From positions 1 through 6,630 of the forward strand of contig SKYW01000271.1 of assembly GCA_007127695.1 (NCBI GenBank): a DNA stretch of 6,630 bases, given 5' to 3'. The DNA is from Balneolales bacterium (GTDB taxonomy: Bacteria; Bacteroidota; Rhodothermia; Balneolales; Natronogracilivirgulaceae). Below the pieces are notes generated by a model, which saw nothing but the letters and a program-made list of their open reading frames with translations, was not told the origin of the DNA and did no database searches. This document shows, piece by piece, positions 6,356-6,630 of the stretch (within the stretch, counting starts at the first letter, position 1; every line of letters begins with the position of its first letter). Both the position numbers and the translations under genes were made by a program.

Positions 6356-6630
6356 TCAGGAGTCCAGTTCGTCAATTTTTTTCAACAGTTCATCAGCGTG
6401 TCCGGCCGTATCGACCTTTTCAATAACGGCTCTGACAGTTCCATCCGTATCAATAAAATAGGCAGAACGGGACGGACCGGAAAAGGTCTTGCCGTACATT
6501 TTTTTCTCGACCAGTGAATCCGTTGCTTTTGCAAACTCATGCTCCGGATCAGAGGCAAGAATATAGCCAATTCCCAGTTTCTCAGCGTACTTTTTATGAG
6601 AATTGCAGGAATCCTTGCTGATCGCAACCA
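6356..6630 (-). CDS. bcp: Thiol peroxidase of the Bcp/PrxQ family, C-terminal part, 5' end outside window
   Basis: This is the last 90 codons of a peroxiredoxin that reduces hydrogen peroxide and organic hydroperoxides using thioredoxin. The frame runs from the right edge to a TGA at 6356-6358. The visible protein starts VAISKDSCNSHKKYAEKLGI and continues with ASDPEHEFAKA. It then carries the family-typical EKKMYGKTF and SRSAYFIDTDGTVRAVIEKV, and ends HADELLKKIDELDS. These match the second half of Bcp/PrxQ in order and spacing. The peroxidatic cysteine (in the TPGCT motif) lies outside the window. The single visible cysteine (in SKDSC) is not at the usual alpha-2 resolving position of E. coli Bcp. 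The gene is co-directional with topA, 174 bases upstream of it, and may or may not share its transcript. Confidence 0.94.
   Translation of the reverse strand, partial: VAISKDSCNSHKKYAEKLGIGYILASDPEHEFAKATDSLVEKKMYGKTFSGPSRSAYFIDTDGTVRAVIEKVDTAGHADELLKKIDELDS

Noticed and set aside
6233..6627. Open frames on both strands over the bcp region (+ 6233-6517 and - 6382-6627)
   Set aside because: They are shadows: the - strand frame ending at 6356 encodes clear Bcp/PrxQ motifs over the same bases.

Overview
The window reads as ordinary chromosomal housekeeping DNA from a Gram-negative bacterium. Gram-negative is supported by an outer-membrane beta-barrel gene with a signal peptide and a C-terminal phenylalanine. 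By eye the base composition is balanced to slightly GC-rich. A dnaX-ybaB-recR cluster, a DNA topoisomerase I that lacks zinc fingers but carries GRFGPY-type C-terminal repeats, and an OprO/OprP-like porin together would suit the Bacteroidota/Balneolota/Rhodothermota neighbourhood. That placement is inference, since no rRNA or phylogenetic marker search could be done.

Layout, left to right. Positions 1-1725 (+ strand) hold the 3' end of dnaX (DNA polymerase III tau subunit), then ybaB/ebfC (nucleoid-associated protein), then recR (recombination mediator). These are co-directional with gaps of 24 and 48 bases, so they are probably one transcript for replication and repair. Positions 1744-6630 are all on the - strand. 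In transcription order they hold the 3' end of a bcp/PrxQ peroxiredoxin, topA, an unrecognised 189-residue protein starting 10 bases after topA, and an outer-membrane porin that converges on recR with only 18 bases between the stop codons.

The work of the region is replication clamp loading (DnaX), nucleoid organisation (YbaB), gap repair (RecR), supercoil relaxation (TopA), peroxide detoxification (Bcp) and envelope permeability (porin). The gene least explained is the small protein behind topA, whose C-terminal half resembles a winged helix. I found no tRNA, rRNA, CRISPR array, insertion sequence or phage gene. I do not see an undescribed system here. The most worthwhile second looks are the topA-linked unknown protein, the A-runs in dnaX at and beyond the linker/C-terminal-domain boundary, the hexapeptide tandem repeat in the DnaX linker, and a small inverted repeat upstream of the porin.
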